Assembly: GCA_015143295.1 (NCBI GenBank)
Contig: CM026570.1
Span: forward strand, 4,240,047 to 4,304,046
Reading direction: 5' to 3'
Source: Tetracentron sinense
Taxonomy: Eukaryota; Streptophyta; Magnoliopsida; Trochodendrales; Trochodendraceae
DNA length: 64,000 nucleotides
Part shown: positions 61,608 through 64,000 of the stretch, piece by piece
How positions within the stretch are numbered: position 1 is the stretch's first letter
Layout: every line of letters begins with the position of its first letter
Program-made: the position numbers and the translations under genes
The notes under the pieces: model-generated
Told to the model about the DNA's origin: nothing
The model's database searches: none
The model's input: the letters and a program-made list of their open reading frames with translations, nothing else

Positions 61608-64000
61608 TTAAAATCTATGGTGTTTGCTTAAAAAATCATGGTTGGAGATTAAAAGAGTGGCGTAAAGGATCTCATTCCAGGCATCTGGGACCCCTGGGAG
61701 GCACCAGTGGCTGCAGTCTTGGAACATCCCTGGCTTTCTTTGGGTTTCAGGCTCCCTGAAGATGGATGGGTGACCGTCTTTCCGGTAGTCCGTCATCCTA
61801 GTAATGTTCAGGTAAAATACTGGTGTTTTCATATTTGCAATTACGGATTCAAGGATATTTGCCATCCATGGGTCTGGTGCCAGGTAGGTATCATTTGTTA
61901 TCGGTTGCGTCTCACCATGGCAGTTCCCACCCGAGTTCCATTGCCCTCCTCTGCAATGTCAACATTAAAATACCCAATCAGCCCAACCAAATGATTTTTA
62001 TTTTTTGGTCTGTCAAGTTCATATGTGAATGAAATGCCAGACTTTATATTAGTTGTATTTGAGAACAAGAGGGTTTAACTACAAGACTATCACCTCCATG
62101 GACACATTACAATTCCAAAGGCCGTAACCAAGATGTAATAATTTAAATTGACAAACCTGAAATGAGAAGCCGAGTATCCACGGAAGAAGACCCTAGTCCG
62201 GTTGGTGTCTATATTAGCATCAATCCATTGAGCCCATGTGTGCAACGCCTTCGTATACGCTTTCGTCACATCTAGTTTGCCGTAAACATGATTACCTTCC
62301 TGAAAGTAATCCATGCTGCAGAGAAGAAGCATTCAATATAATGTGTTTATATGCATTACAGTCTATTGAAAGGGAGGAAAAAGAGTACAATCAGGAATCT
62401 TCAAGGTTTTTATATCTTAAATGGTGTTTTAAATCTTATTCAGATATTTTCTTTGTGTTCTACTTAATTACTAGTCCATTACTACAGCACCATCTATATC
62501 TAAATCAATGAACAATATCCCATTCCCCTAGGAGTTCAAGGGAAATATAATGCTTATGATAATGGGTTCTCTTGATTTTTCTTTCATGAATAAATAGATT
62601 ACTTGGCAAAATTACCCGCGAGAGATTTTCTGGTGTGTCCACCAGTGGCCTGTGTTGAAGATGAGTATATTCGCATCCTGGTACTTAGTAAAGCCTTGGA
62701 TCAGGTCAAGTCTCAGCGTCTCCTTTCGAGTTCCATTCAAATCCGAGTTTTTCCATTCTTGGACGAGGAACGGAGATCGGAGGAACTCAATTGAGCAGTT
62801 ATAATCCTACAAAATTGCAAATTTATACAGATTTAGGCATTTAGAGTTATCCTATATATATAAAAAATAATAATAATAATCAAATCTTGAGAAAATAACT
62901 ACCAACTGTTTAAGGTAAACATAGTAATCTGGAACTGTTTTAAGAAAAAAAAGAAGAAGAAGAGGCAAATAGTACCCTTGAATTAGACAAAAACTACAGA
63001 AATTGTACTAATCTGTTTACTATAAACATCCATTAGCACTCAAACTGATTCTCTGAACAGGGGGAAGCATAATTGGGTGATTCTAAATTATTCTGAGTAA
63101 AACACTATAGCATTTCTACCATTAAAAAGATAATCATTTTCATTGATCTGGTCTGGTCTGGTCTGGTCTGGTCTGGTCTGCCCAATATATGGGTCCGCCA
63201 AGAAGATCAAATCCAACGAATAATCCTAATAATCTGATCATCTGCATTTCTTTACCAATCACTTAACCAGAATATACCCATGTTATGAAAAATACCCAGA
63301 TATGAAAAAATCTAAAATCAAGACTAACTGTAATCTATTTTTTTTGGTGGAACTTTACCTTAAATCTGAATGAATAGAACCCTTGTGTCCTGAATTCATG
63401 CCGTCCCGAAACCTCAAAGACACTTTTTTTATTCTTCAAAGAATCTCTCAACGCACAGACGAGCGATTCCCACATGTTCCGGTTCAAAGAATCGCCCACA
63501 AAAACTAGTCTCTTACCCCTCAAAATCTCCAACATTTTTTTCCCATCAAATCTATAAATTAGAAAACAGAGAAAAACCAAAACAAAAATCAGAATCCCAG
63601 ATAGAAAAACAAAAACCCATCCAAAAAAGAAAATCAGAAAAGATTCAAAACAGAGAATGATTTCCGACCTCGGAATCCGACACCCATTTGGCTGCCACCG
63701 GAGTCTCAGATAATCGGAATCTTGCCTTCCGTTCTTGAAACAATTGAAGGCGTCGTCAATGTACGGACAAGACCCTGGTTGGTACACGGGGTCCGAATTG
63801 TCGATCACCCAGTGACCATTAAAGACATCACAAGAGCTTAGATCTCTGATCGTATCAGCCTCTGGTTTTTTCGAATTTCGATGGGTTCTTTTGGCTGCGG
63901 CGACGGAACAGATTGTGGTGCCGTCGGTGCAATTCTTGGTTGAGTTGGACACGAAATGGGTATTGACATTAGCGATCGAAGAGAAAGAGTTAGAGGTAGA
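61608..64000 (-). CDS. TRICHOME BIREFRINGENCE-LIKE (TBL) O-acetyltransferase, 5' part missing
   Basis: Minus-strand exons in view: 64000-63669 (open to the edge), 63551-63359, 62806-62616, 62315-62157 and 61950-61608. All are GT-AG with matching phases. The PMR5N domain starts at S-C-D-V-F-N-G-H-W and carries C-P-Y-I-D and R-W-Q-P-N-G-C. The catalytic G-D-S box ([11 protein letters not shown]) is in exon 63551-63359. The [12 protein letters not shown]-x-W-N box holds the D-x-x-H motif in the last exon, so the catalytic set is complete. TBL proteins are Golgi membrane enzymes that acetylate wall polysaccharides; the N-terminal membrane anchor and start codon lie beyond the window. The G-Y-S-A-S-H-F-R and G-Q-W-N-S-G-G blocks resemble the TBR/TBL1/TBL2 branch, but the substrate cannot be told. 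Confidence 0.95.
63147..63180. repeat. (TCTGG)n pentanucleotide microsatellite in a TBL intron
   Basis: About seven perfect TCTGG units inside the intron between exons 63551-63359 and 62806-62616; likely length-polymorphic. Confidence 0.9.

Noticed and set aside
63385-63668. Continuous frame through the first visible TBL intron
   Set aside because: The frame stays open through an F/L/V-rich stretch, but GT at 63668 and AG at 63552 restore the family's R-F-D-G-K-K junction, so it is an intron.

Overview
This is nuclear DNA of a flowering plant, most likely a eudicot. The evidence is three plant-specific genes with GT-AG introns, a nuclear tRNA, and a dense load of plant transposable elements (LINE, copia, gypsy, hAT, Mutator-like foldback elements, Helitron ends, SINE-like sequences). 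The genes do not fix the species. Three protein-coding genes look intact: (1) a subgroup-7 R2R3-MYB, a likely activator of flavonol synthesis (minus strand, 18.9-20.6 kb); (2) a TRM/LONGIFOLIA-like protein with a DUF4378 C-terminus (plus strand, 41.7-54.8 kb), whose penultimate intron is about 10 kb long and full of transposons; (3) a TRICHOME BIREFRINGENCE-LIKE (TBL) wall-polysaccharide O-acetyltransferase (minus strand), whose 5' end runs off the right edge. There is also one tRNA-Pro(CGG) and a decayed two-exon fragment of an SNU23/ZMAT2-like splicing-factor gene.

Layout. 0-18.2 kb is a transposon graveyard: LINE fragments, GC-rich hAT miniature elements with 8-bp target duplications, three LTR-like solo elements (714 bp, 2.3 kb, 444 bp), and an inverted pair of composite blocks made of two foldback elements joined to a Helitron 3' end. 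18.2-21.3 kb is a gene island with the MYB, a hAT element lying about 220 bp past its stop codon. 21.3-31 kb holds more foldback elements and two broken copia elements; the first keeps only its 3' half and 3' LTR, the second only its 5' end. 31-33 kb is short repeats. 33-39.8 kb is one dead LINE that can be followed nearly end to end; a 1.18-kb solo LTR and a 390-bp Mutator-like foldback element sit inside its ORF2, each with flanking target duplications. 40.8-54.8 kb is the TRM-like gene. 54.8-58.9 kb is repeats, then come the tRNA (58.9 kb), the SNU23-like relic (60.2-60.6 kb) and the TBL gene (61.6 kb to the edge).

The genes do not form a pathway or operon. The main interest is the insertion history, which target-site duplications and interrupted reading frames allow to be dated relatively. 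Also notable are one large palindromic foldback family (about 15 copies, two with recognisable 9-bp target duplications) and a 1,058-bp hAT derivative that carries apparently genic sequence.
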